Origin: Chloroflexota bacterium
GTDB lineage: Bacteria; Chloroflexota; Anaerolineae; Anaerolineales; UBA11579
Assembly (NCBI GenBank): GCA_023485685.1
Contig: JAMCZK010000032.1
Location: forward strand, 8,062 to 55,322
DNA length: 47,261 bases
Direction: 5' to 3'
This document shows, in pieces, positions 30,965-38,357 of the stretch. How positions within the stretch are numbered: the first letter of the stretch is position 1; each line of letters begins with the position of its first letter. The notes under the pieces are model-generated. The model ran no database searches. It saw only the letters and a program-made list of their open reading frames with translations, and was not told where the DNA came from. The position numbers were made by a program, and so were the translations under genes.

Positions 30965-32194
30965 CTAACTCTCCTTGTTCGTCAGGTTGCGTAGATGTTG
31001 GTACAACGGAACGGTTGTGGCCAGCGTCAGCGCGGATGCCCAGAGTGCAGCCCGTAGCGAAAATAGCCGGCCGATCGCCCCAAGGATGGGTCCGCCGCTT
31101 ACCTGGCCAATGGCATCGATCTGTCCATTCATGGATAGCACAGTAGCGCGCACTTTGGATTCGATCTGTTGATTGACCCAAGTACTTTGTAGTGGGAAGG
31201 TGATTGTTCGCAGACCGTTGAAAAGGACCATGGCTGCGATCGCCACAAAGAAATTCGAGGCAATGATGAACACGATCATTGAAGCCACCATGCCTGCATA
31301 CGAAACCTGAAGTGCCTTCAAGGCCGCGCGGCTCTGGCTCATATCGATCCCGCGTTTAGCCAACTCGTTTGCTCCAATCCCAACCACGATGAAGATCAGA
31401 TTGAGGATCCCGAACCACTCGATGGTGCTCAACTCATAGCCGTTTATAGTCGGGAAGCGAAACCTCTCCAACAGGTGAGGTTGGGCTAAGCGGTCCCAGG
31501 CTTCGCTGTATAGTCCCACGACGAGATCGATCACAGCGAAGGTGATCAAAGCAGGTCGCCCCCGCACCAACCTAATCCCGGCACGGAACGTCGTAAGCAA
31601 GCTGCGCCAGCCTTCGCGCTCTTCAGGTGGTGTGGGCTTGAACCCCTCTTCCGGCATGAACAGGATCAGGAACAGCCCTAGTGCTACATTTATGGCTCCG
31701 CCCACCATGTATGGCAAGGCTAAAGATTGAGCGGCAATGAAAACTGCTAAAGGGATCCCCAAGAGATTGCCGAACAAACTCAGTTGGTCCCCGCGCAGAA
31801 AAACGAGTCCCACTTTTTTCGTGCCAACTTCGTCGGTGATCCAGGCCACAAATGCCCCACTAATAAAGGTGTAACCCAATCCCCAGACGAACTGCGAGAG
31901 CATGATTACCCAAAAGATGGGTGCCATTCCCTCTATCGCATGCCCGATTCCGATGAGCAAGGTGCCGATGATTACCGAGAGTCGCCGGCTATAGATATCC
32001 GCCACAATCCCGGTGGGAATCTCGAATAGAAAAACAGTGCCTTCCAGCAGAGTGCCGAGCAGCACCAATTGCAATGGATCGAGCCCCGCCACATCCACGC
32101 GATAGATCACAAAGGTGGTGAACATGATTTTGCTGGCAAGCCCCGTGGTGAATTCGGAAATGAGAAACACCACTGAGGCGTCAAGCTTTTTCAT
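30965..32194 (-). CDS. MFS transporter, probable drug exporter, controlled by a leader attenuator
   Basis: 409 residues with about twelve membrane segments. Visible MFS signatures are a motif-A-like FEIPTGIVADIYSRRLSV between helices 2 and 3 and an Arg-Gly-Asp region (FLRGDQLSLFGNLLG) in helix 5. The central loop is hydrophilic (GFKPTPPEEREGWRSLL). The fold does not give the substrate. Control does hint at it: a translated leader peptide and an intrinsic terminator precede the gene (32238-32354), as is typical of antibiotic-efflux and resistance genes induced by ribosome-targeting drugs. ATG 32194 is preceded by AAGGAG. Confidence 0.88.
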   Translation of the reverse strand: MKKLDASVVFLISEFTTGLASKIMFTTFVIYRVDVAGLDPLQLVLLGTLLEGTVFLFEIPTGIVADIYSRRLSVIIGTLLIGIGHAIEGMAPIFWVIMLSQFVWGLGYTFISGAFVAWITDEVGTKKVGLVFLRGDQLSLFGNLLGIPLAVFIAAQSLALPYMVGGAINVALGLFLILFMPEEGFKPTPPEEREGWRSLLTTFRAGIRLVRGRPALITFAVIDLVVGLYSEAWDRLAQPHLLERFRFPTINGYELSTIEWFGILNLIFIVVGIGANELAKRGIDMSQSRAALKALQVSYAGMVASMIVFIIASNFFVAIAAMVLFNGLRTITFPLQSTWVNQQIESKVRATVLSMNGQIDAIGQVSGGPILGAIGRLFSLRAALWASALTLATTVPLYQHLRNLTNKES

Positions 32195-32237
32195 TTGAAC
32201 TCCTTGAATAAGCGATTACGACTCGACTCAGCGGCAA

Positions 32238-32264
32238 ACAAAAAGCCGCAGGTGTCCTGCGGCT
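32238..32264 (-). terminator. Attenuator terminator in the MFS leader
   Basis: On the minus strand AGCCGCAGG (32264-32256), loop ACA, CCTGCGGCT (32252-32244), then TTTTTGTTT. It lies between the leader peptide and the MFS start, so transcription must read through it for expression. The left arm can pair alternatively with the upstream CCTGCACGCGGCT (about 32317-32305). Confidence 0.9.
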
Positions 32265-32288
32265 GGCATTCTTGTTGACGTAGGGTGA

Positions 32289-32354
32289 TTAGGAAACGCG
32301 CGAAAGCCGCGTGCAGGGCACGAAACGAGATTGGTGGTAAAACGCGGCTAGCAT
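32289..32354 (-). CDS. Leader peptide of the MFS attenuator (21 residues)
   Basis: A short gene too small for ordinary gene finders. ATG at 32354-32352 follows GGAGGT (32364-32359) at close spacing; the peptide begins MLAAFYHQSRFVP and ends RLSRVS before TAA (32291-32289). Its second to fifth codons contain AGCCGCGT (32349-32342), which pairs perfectly with ACGCGGCT (32312-32305) later in the same gene. A ribosome held on the early codons would free that second segment to pair with the terminator arm. The promoter start, predicted near 32381, excludes the longer in-frame ORF from 32397. Confidence 0.72.
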   Translation of the reverse strand: MLAAFYHQSRFVPCTRLSRVS

Positions 32355-32387
32355 TGGTACCTCCAGGTTTTCCTGTGAGGTTGGGAG

Positions 32388-32416
32388 AGTTTAGCATGAC
32401 CCACGCAACAGGGCAA
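32388..32416 (-). promoter_or_regulatory. Promoter of the MFS attenuator leader
   Basis: On the minus strand TTGCCC (32416-32411) and TAAACT (32393-32388) are exactly 17 bases apart. Transcription would start about 27 bases before the leader-peptide ATG. Confidence 0.65.
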
Positions 32417-32425
32417 GCCGTCGTT

Positions 32426-32431
32426 TATACT
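32426..32431 (+). promoter_or_regulatory. Candidate -10 box of the GT39-like gene
   Basis: TATACT ends 7 bases before the ATG at 32439, implying a leaderless message. The -35 region is poor. Confidence 0.35.
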
Positions 32432-32438
32432 CAAATGG

Positions 32439-34145
32439 ATGCAAACAAAACGAACAAAGCTGCTTGAGCGGTTGAAACCTTATCGCGTCGAGATTTTTTT
32501 CCTTCTCATTGCTCTGCTTCCCGCCCTTTACATTGCGCTTGGCAATCCCAACACCATTTTGGATTGGTATAGCTCGGATGATGGCTTTCTTTATTTCCAG
32601 GTTGCCAAAAACCTTGCAGCCGGCCACGGTTTCACCTTTGACGGCATCAATCCCACCAATGGATTTCATCCCTTGTGGCTGTTCGTCATCACGCCTTTGT
32701 TTGCATTATCCCAAATTAATTTACTATTGCCGCTTCGATTGCTCATTATCCTTTCTGCGCTCTTGAGCGCCGCATCCGCAATCCTTCTTTATCGCATCCT
32801 GAATCGCTACGTATCGACTTGGGTTTCAGCCTTTATCGGTTTGCTATGGATTGTTCTGCCCCGTATTCACGATCTCACCCTGCACACTGGCGTCGAGGCA
32901 GGGATCAACGCGTTTTTTCTCTTGCTTTTTTGGCACCTGCTGGTTTCCTTCAAGCCAAATCCAAAAAAACTTAGTTTGCGTGAACTTATCGCCCTTGGTT
33001 TGCTTGGAGCTTTGGCAATCTTGGCGCGCCTCGACAATGCCTTCCTAGTCGGACTCGGTGGCCTGTGGCTCTGGCTGCGTCTCTGGCACCCTTCAAAGAA
33101 GGCTGGCAGACAGAATCCCTGGTTGTGGCGCCTGCAAACCGGGTTTGCTTTCTTTGGCCCAATCGCCGGGATATTGGCGCTTTACTTTGCCTGGAATTTA
33201 TTTGCCTTCGGCGTCGCCATGCCTATCAGCGGCGAGGTTAAGCTTTGGTGGGGCACGTTAAAGAACACGGTCTACGGATTCCCGGTGAAGGACTTCGTGG
33301 ATTTCGGCGGCCAGTTTTTCACCGATGACCCGGAACTCGGCCCCTGGTCGCTGCTGACTGCCCCCCTCTATGCAAGCGCCGAATGGCTGCTGGCGGCATC
33401 GGGCCAGTCGGTTTCGGTGATGGCTCGGCGCACCGTGTTGCTTGCCATGGGGGCTATGCTGGCCGCGTTGGGCGGGGTGTTGATTTGGCTGCAGCGTGAA
33501 TTCTTGCGCCAGGCCGCCCGCGGCCTGGGCCTGCTGCCTTTCTTCCTGGGCTGCTTCATCCAAATTGCCTATTACAAATTCGCCGGTTCGGTGGCTCAGC
33601 AACCTTGGTATTGGATCGCTGAAATGATCTTCTTGCTGATCGTATTGGGATTATTGATAGAAGCCCTTTTGCGGGTTGCAGCCCGCGCGCTGCCTGTGGG
33701 CTTGAGGCGCCTCGCCAGCGGCGCTAGAGTGGCCCTCTTAGCTGTGGTGAGCCTCCTTTTTCTTGGCTTCATCCAGAGTGCGGTTCGCGCTCCGGGCGAT
33801 GGCGGCAATCATTTCTATATCCATCGCGCCCGCTGGCTCGAAGCGAATACGGAGATGGGTGCGCGGGTTGCCATCACGGGCGCAGGCAACTTGGCTTATT
33901 TCACAGAGGGACGCACGATAATCAACATGGATGGGCTGATGAACACCCACGATTATTTATTGGCCCTGCAAGCAGGTGAAGGTGCGCAGTATTTAGCCAA
34001 CTTGGGCGTGGATTACATCTTTGGCAACGAATACATTCTGACAGAGACCAATCCCTATGCCCCCATGCTGGATGGTCATCTGGAACCTTACCAGGTCTAT
34101 CGTTTCGCCGATAGAGAACTTCCCCTTTGGCGCTTTATTCCTTGA
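32439..34145 (+). CDS. GT-C membrane glycosyltransferase (GT39/PMT_2-like)
   Basis: 568 residues with about ten membrane segments, consistent with a GT-C fold enzyme that transfers sugar from a lipid-phosphate donor outside the membrane. The first extracytoplasmic loop carries an acidic pair (WYSSDDGFLYFQVAKNLAAG) and NPTNGFHPLW; a second conserved segment is ILARLDN. A C-terminal hydrophilic domain of about 120 residues (from HFYIHRARWLEANTEMG) follows, like the soluble domain of such enzymes. Acceptor is unknown. Its 3' end overlaps the convergent sortase gene by 11 bases. It is adjacent to envelope-glycan genes on the other strand. Confidence 0.85.
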   Translation: MQTKRTKLLERLKPYRVEIFFLLIALLPALYIALGNPNTILDWYSSDDGFLYFQVAKNLAAGHGFTFDGINPTNGFHPLWLFVITPLFALSQINLLLPLRLLIILSALLSAASAILLYRILNRYVSTWVSAFIGLLWIVLPRIHDLTLHTGVEAGINAFFLLLFWHLLVSFKPNPKKLSLRELIALGLLGALAILARLDNAFLVGLGGLWLWLRLWHPSKKAGRQNPWLWRLQTGFAFFGPIAGILALYFAWNLFAFGVAMPISGEVKLWWGTLKNTVYGFPVKDFVDFGGQFFTDDPELGPWSLLTAPLYASAEWLLAASGQSVSVMARRTVLLAMGAMLAALGGVLIWLQREFLRQAARGLGLLPFFLGCFIQIAYYKFAGSVAQQPWYWIAEMIFLLIVLGLLIEALLRVAARALPVGLRRLASGARVALLAVVSLLFLGFIQSAVRAPGDGGNHFYIHRARWLEANTEMGARVAITGAGNLAYFTEGRTIINMDGLMNTHDYLLALQAGEGAQYLANLGVDYIFGNEYILTETNPYAPMLDGHLEPYQVYRFADRELPLWRFIP

Positions 34146-35052
34146 GCTCTGCGAAAACTGCAATTCGCTGCGTATCGACTCGATAGGGGTAACAACTAAT
34201 TAACGTCAGCGTCGCGTTGGGGGTGGCTTCCATGACCTCAACCTCCGTTGGCTCCACAATTCGCGTTTCGGCTACTACGTAGGTGTAGTTGTTGTTGGCA
34301 GAGTAGATGACGATCTCGTCGCCCTCTTCGAGTTGATCCAAATCCCGGAACACTTCCCCGTAGATGTCATTGTGCCCGGTCAGCACCAGGTTGCCTGCCT
34401 GCCCCGGGTTGGCGCTGCCAATGTGCTGGCCGACCCCGCGCTTTAATTCTTCCCATCCATCGCCTTGCACGATGGGCGCGTTTACTCCAATGGCTTCAAC
34501 GCGGATGCCTAATGCTTGCTGCGGCCCTGGGGTGGGTATCTCGATGGCCGCCATGTAGGCCTGCACCTGCGGTCGCAGGTGCTCGGGGATCTCGGCTTCA
34601 TTGGGCTGCGCCGGTTGTCCTGCGGTGGGCGGCGTATGCCCGGAAGGCAGTACCACAGGCCCCATCAGCGGCGTCGGGCTGGCGTTGGAAGGCACGGCGA
34701 ACGCCTCCGCAAACTCGCGATTCAACATATTCAACACACTAAGCCCGTCGAAAAAAATGTAGATCAACCCGGCTGCGGCCAGCAATTCGACGGCCAGCAG
34801 CATCCGGTCCACCCAGCTCCGTCGGGACGAAAGGGTGGGGGACTTGAGCTTGAGTTCTGGCGCTTCATGTACCTTAAGTCCCCGTAACGGATCGCCCTCA
34901 GCTCGCTCGGCGCGTTGGGCATCGACGCTCAATAACTCACCGGATTTTGTGAAGGCCTGCAAACGACGCGCACGGTCCGCACGTCGTTTGTCGAGCAACA
35001 GTCTGCGTAGCTCGCTTTCGCTAAGCTCAGGCGTTTTGCTTTTCTTCGCCAT
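34135..35052 (-). CDS. Membrane-anchored sortase (class D/E-like)
   Basis: Cysteine transpeptidase that joins sorted proteins to cell-surface acceptors. The 305-residue protein has a basic cytoplasmic N-terminus (1-80), one membrane segment (about 83-103), a Pro-rich stalk, and a sortase barrel with His227 (LTGHNDIYGEVF), Cys287 (LISCYPY) and Arg296 (DTQRIAV). This is the complete triad. Long cytoplasmic tail and SCYPYR-type active site suggest class D/E; the class is uncertain. I see no LPxTG-type substrate in the window; sorting targets must be elsewhere. It is last in the glycosyltransferase unit on the minus strand. Confidence 0.9.
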   Translation of the reverse strand: MAKKSKTPELSESELRRLLLDKRRADRARRLQAFTKSGELLSVDAQRAERAEGDPLRGLKVHEAPELKLKSPTLSSRRSWVDRMLLAVELLAAAGLIYIFFDGLSVLNMLNREFAEAFAVPSNASPTPLMGPVVLPSGHTPPTAGQPAQPNEAEIPEHLRPQVQAYMAAIEIPTPGPQQALGIRVEAIGVNAPIVQGDGWEELKRGVGQHIGSANPGQAGNLVLTGHNDIYGEVFRDLDQLEEGDEIVIYSANNNYTYVVAETRIVEPTEVEVMEATPNATLTLISCYPYRVDTQRIAVFAELKE

Positions 35053-35061
35053 CCAGTGGGA

Positions 35062-36312
35062 TTATAGCGTTGGCTGGGAACCCTTCGTTGCGACGGTTTC
35101 TTGCAAGACTAGTTCCATCTGTTTTGCAAGCATTGGCCGGTTGAAATGCTGCTCCAGATAAATGCGCCCAGCGCGGCCCATGCGCCGCGCTTCAGTGGGA
35201 TTGGCGGCGAAATTCCGAATGGCTTCAGCCAAGGCCGCCGGGTTGCCCGGGGGTACAAATGCGCCCGCGCTGGCGCCCTCTATCACCTTGCGGATGGCGC
35301 CATCAATCGCCAAAAGCACGGGGCGGCCGGCCGCCATGTAATCGAAAACTTTGTTTGGGTATACCGTCCTATATAGCTTCAACGGCTTCAGGATCGCAAG
35401 GCAGGCATCCGCAGCGGCCAGGGCTGCTCCCATTTGCGCCTTGGGCATGGGCGGCAGAAAGTGAACATTGCTTAGGTTCATCCTGGCTGCCTGTTCTTGC
35501 AACACGGGTTTATCCTTGCCATCACCGAGCAGCACGATACGGATATTTTGATCGCCGCTTAATTCGTCGGCGGCCTGCAACACGATCCCCAGATCATTCG
35601 ATAAGCCATGGGCGCCTGCATACAGCACGATGAATTTGCCTTGCAGTGCATATTGCTTGCGAAAATCAAGACCATCAGCATCAGGGTCGAACATGGCCGC
35701 GTCGGCTCCGTTGGGAACAATGCTGAATTTACGCCCACCTCGCGCTTTCACGTGCTCCTCGAATCCCGGCGAGTTCAGCACCAGGCGATCCGCCCGCCGG
35801 TAAAGGAATCGCTCTAGCCATTCAGACGCGGCGATTAGCAATCGGTTGCGTAGCACGCCCACCGCTACGGCAAACGCCGGCCACAGGTCGCGTACTTCGA
35901 ACAAGAACGGAACGCGCTTGATGCGCGCTAGCGCCCAGGCCGTGGCGGCCTGGAATAATGGTGGCGAGGTTCCCCAGACTAGGTCCACATTTTTAACGCG
36001 CAATCCGGCAAAGAACGCACTAACGGTGAAGCTGAAGAAACTAAGCAGGCGGTGCACGAAACTTCGGTGCAAACCGCGATAAGTTGCGGCTCTAAGAATC
36101 GCCAGCTTTTCTACTTGTTTACTGGCCTCCCGGTCTGCTTTTTCTTCTTCCCCCGTCAAATAACTAACCGGGCTGGTGATTACTGTCACCCGGTGACCCT
36201 GATCGAGAAGGTAGCGGGCGAATTCGTAGTGTCGCGTCCCGCCGGCTTCGTCCAGCGCCACGAAAGCTTGGTGAATTAACAGAATATGGAGCTTTTTGTC
36301 GGTCGTTGCCAT
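35062..36312 (-). CDS. Glycosyltransferase family 4 (WbuB-like)
   Basis: 416-residue GT-B fold cytosolic enzyme using a nucleotide-sugar donor. The N-domain has HQAFVALDEAGGTRHYEFARYL (acceptor side); the donor domain has VLYAGAHGLSNDLG, VHFLPPMPKAQMGAAL, and a conserved PNKVFDYMAAGRPVLLAIDG with the Glu/Asp-type donor site followed by GAFVPPGNPAALAEAI. The start is ATG 36312, which overlaps the upstream stop (TAATG); an in-frame GTG at 36330 also exists. It follows the heparinase-like gene and precedes the sortase in one minus-strand unit, suggesting capsule or exopolysaccharide assembly. Confidence 0.9.
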   Translation of the reverse strand: MATTDKKLHILLIHQAFVALDEAGGTRHYEFARYLLDQGHRVTVITSPVSYLTGEEEKADREASKQVEKLAILRAATYRGLHRSFVHRLLSFFSFTVSAFFAGLRVKNVDLVWGTSPPLFQAATAWALARIKRVPFLFEVRDLWPAFAVAVGVLRNRLLIAASEWLERFLYRRADRLVLNSPGFEEHVKARGGRKFSIVPNGADAAMFDPDADGLDFRKQYALQGKFIVLYAGAHGLSNDLGIVLQAADELSGDQNIRIVLLGDGKDKPVLQEQAARMNLSNVHFLPPMPKAQMGAALAAADACLAILKPLKLYRTVYPNKVFDYMAAGRPVLLAIDGAIRKVIEGASAGAFVPPGNPAALAEAIRNFAANPTEARRMGRAGRIYLEQHFNRPMLAKQMELVLQETVATKGSQPTL

Positions 36313-38249
36313 TACTTGGGAAGGGTCCACGTACTAGTAATCGTGATGGGTAATGGTCCTTCCGCGTCCGCAATGAAAGAAAGCGCCGGAACCTTGACGC
36401 TATAGGTCGGCGATGCCCAACCCAGCACACGGTCGCTGGGTCCGGAACCGTGCAATAACTCACCGGCGCGTATGAGCTTAAGCTCAGTTAAATCGCCAAC
36501 ACTCCCATCCACAGAGATCTCGATTTCACCGTAGGGGGATTTGATGCGAATTTCCTGTGTATCGAATTGCCAGTCCCAGTCCGGTAGCAGCCAGTGCAGG
36601 CGCGCGCGAAATGGTTTTTTCGTTTCCTCAGTCGGCAACAAGTGGTCGGCTACCACCCACCGATCGGCATTCCAACTCGCCTCGCGGCGCTGCAGGACCC
36701 CCAGCCTCCGATAACCGTCGTGTTGGGCCGCCACGGCAGCCAGTCGGCCATCTGGCCCTCGCGAACTGGACACGATTTTCGCTCTTCCCCAATCCAACCA
36801 CAAGAAACGGCCGGCGCGTGTCATCGGCTCCTGTCCGTTTATTGTGACTGTATTATGCACCCGCGCACTGGCTAGTCCATTGTCCCAGGGCGCTGTAGCG
36901 GTGTAAAGGTAGCTGCCCGCATCTTGAGCGATATTCAGGCCGTGCCACCAAATATCCAGATGCAACTGGTCGGCATGCCCCGGCCGCTCTTTGAAATCAG
37001 CTATTCTGAAATAAGCCCAGGTCTTTTTTCCCGCCAGCCGCACCAGTTTGTCTTTTCGTCGAATTCTTCCGCTGCGCTTACCGGGCTTGAGCCCAAGCCA
37101 CAATCCCATCTCGTCCCAAGCACCCGGTTTCAGAACTGTTTCTCCGCCAAAGGCGATGCTGCCTGCCTGTAGCACTGGCCGGTAATCTTCGAATGGCAGG
37201 ACGCTCAGGGGCAGGATATAGGCGCCATCATTGGGGCCCAGGTTCGGGGCGCGGCCGCTTTCTTCATCTAACAGGGCAAGCAGCCACTCGTTTGCCTTCG
37301 CCAACTTGTCTATGGTTGCTGCGGGAAGCGGCTCGCCCAGTGCATTTGCCAATGCGCTGCCCCACAGTCCCAACTGCAACAGAACCCGATGGTAGTTACA
37401 GCTGTGTTGTGCGTAGGCGCCATCTTTGTGAATCTGGGCTCCGATTCCCTCTTGGTACAGTTTCAGACCCAAAGTTTTCCATTCGGCTGCTTTGGGATGT
37501 TCAGACAGCAGGGCGGCCGCCGTTACCAGCCCCAGGGCTTCGCTCAGCAAATGGTTGTTGTTTTGCGCTCGTGCGTAATCTAAAGTCGGTGGAATTCTTT
37601 CCGCGTGGGCCATTACGGCAGTGGCCAGGGCTTGTTTCCGTGATTTCGTCGTGGCCAGTGAATTAGCAATCAGGCTGTAGCAGTAGGCGAGAGAAATCAT
37701 GCGCAGCGCCACTTCTTGCGCTGAGGACCAATGCGGCCCGAGGTTCGGTGGATTGGCCGCCGTGAAATCCTCGAAAAATCTCCAAAAGCCCTCTGCATAG
37801 CGCTCGTCTACACTTAGCCAATAGGCGCGGGCTAGAAACGTAGCCCACGAAAAGCGGCCGGCTTCCCAAACCGGCTTGATATCCCCCCCATTAGGCAACT
37901 GACTGTGGGATCTCGTCCAATGTTGCAGCGGCAGGGGTGGGCGCAAATCCAGCTTCCGCGGCTCGGCGCCGAACAGACGCACTTTGCCATTCAGGATTTC
38001 ATCGGCCTGCCTCAAGACCTCCACAGCCTGTTTGCCAAGCAGCGATCCGAATTCCTGTTTGCCTGCCGGTTTGATAAGGATTCTTAGCTGGATCTCGCTG
38101 GCCTTTGGCTTGCTGCCCCCGGGCGGCGTTTGCAGCCGCAGCCAGCCGCTGGCCAGCTTCAATTGATATTTGGCATAAAGCCAAATAGTTTTAGGTCCGA
38201 GCTGGCGCCACGCTTTTGGAAGTGCTGCGATTTTTTGGGTCAGGGGCAT
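36312..38249 (-). CDS. Heparinase II/III-family protein
   Basis: 645 residues with the two-part plan of polysaccharide lyase-like proteins: an alpha-helical toroid (about 100-370; ARAQNNNHLLSEALGLVTAAALL, HKDGAYAQHSCNYHRVLLQLGLWG) and a C-terminal beta-sandwich with the heparinase II/III motif (PGHADQLHLDIWWHGLNIAQDAGSYLY, VHNTVTINGQEPM). In polysaccharide operons such proteins trim or modify acidic glycans. No signal peptide is evident, which is unusual for a lyase. Starts at 38249 (MPLTQK) and 38276 are both possible; neither has a clear ribosome site. The His and Tyr in the NYHRV and AYAQHSCNYH blocks are candidate active residues. Confidence 0.85.
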   Translation of the reverse strand: MPLTQKIAALPKAWRQLGPKTIWLYAKYQLKLASGWLRLQTPPGGSKPKASEIQLRILIKPAGKQEFGSLLGKQAVEVLRQADEILNGKVRLFGAEPRKLDLRPPLPLQHWTRSHSQLPNGGDIKPVWEAGRFSWATFLARAYWLSVDERYAEGFWRFFEDFTAANPPNLGPHWSSAQEVALRMISLAYCYSLIANSLATTKSRKQALATAVMAHAERIPPTLDYARAQNNNHLLSEALGLVTAAALLSEHPKAAEWKTLGLKLYQEGIGAQIHKDGAYAQHSCNYHRVLLQLGLWGSALANALGEPLPAATIDKLAKANEWLLALLDEESGRAPNLGPNDGAYILPLSVLPFEDYRPVLQAGSIAFGGETVLKPGAWDEMGLWLGLKPGKRSGRIRRKDKLVRLAGKKTWAYFRIADFKERPGHADQLHLDIWWHGLNIAQDAGSYLYTATAPWDNGLASARVHNTVTINGQEPMTRAGRFLWLDWGRAKIVSSSRGPDGRLAAVAAQHDGYRRLGVLQRREASWNADRWVVADHLLPTEETKKPFRARLHWLLPDWDWQFDTQEIRIKSPYGEIEISVDGSVGDLTELKLIRAGELLHGSGPSDRVLGWASPTYSVKVPALSFIADAEGPLPITITSTWTLPK

Positions 38250-38341
38250 TGTGTGCTGGTGCAGGCATCTTACCATTCTGAGAGGCGTGATGCCTTACTC
38301 TAGGTTGGACAATTTGGATTTGTGCTAGTCAGATTTGCGCA

Positions 38342-38350
38342 TGTTAAAAT
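38342..38350 (+). promoter_or_regulatory. Extended -10 promoter of the FHA-PP2C operon
   Basis: TGT-TAAAAT is an extended -10 whose transcript start falls at or just before the TTG at 38358. TTGTGC at 38320-38325 lies 19 bases upstream of the -10. Confidence 0.45.
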
Positions 38351-38357
38351 CGCAGCG

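Noticed and set aside
32191-32397. 68-residue frame covering the whole MFS leader
   Set aside because: Its ATG lies in the predicted -10 region and lacks a ribosome site; the 21-codon leader peptide with GGAGGT explains the region better.
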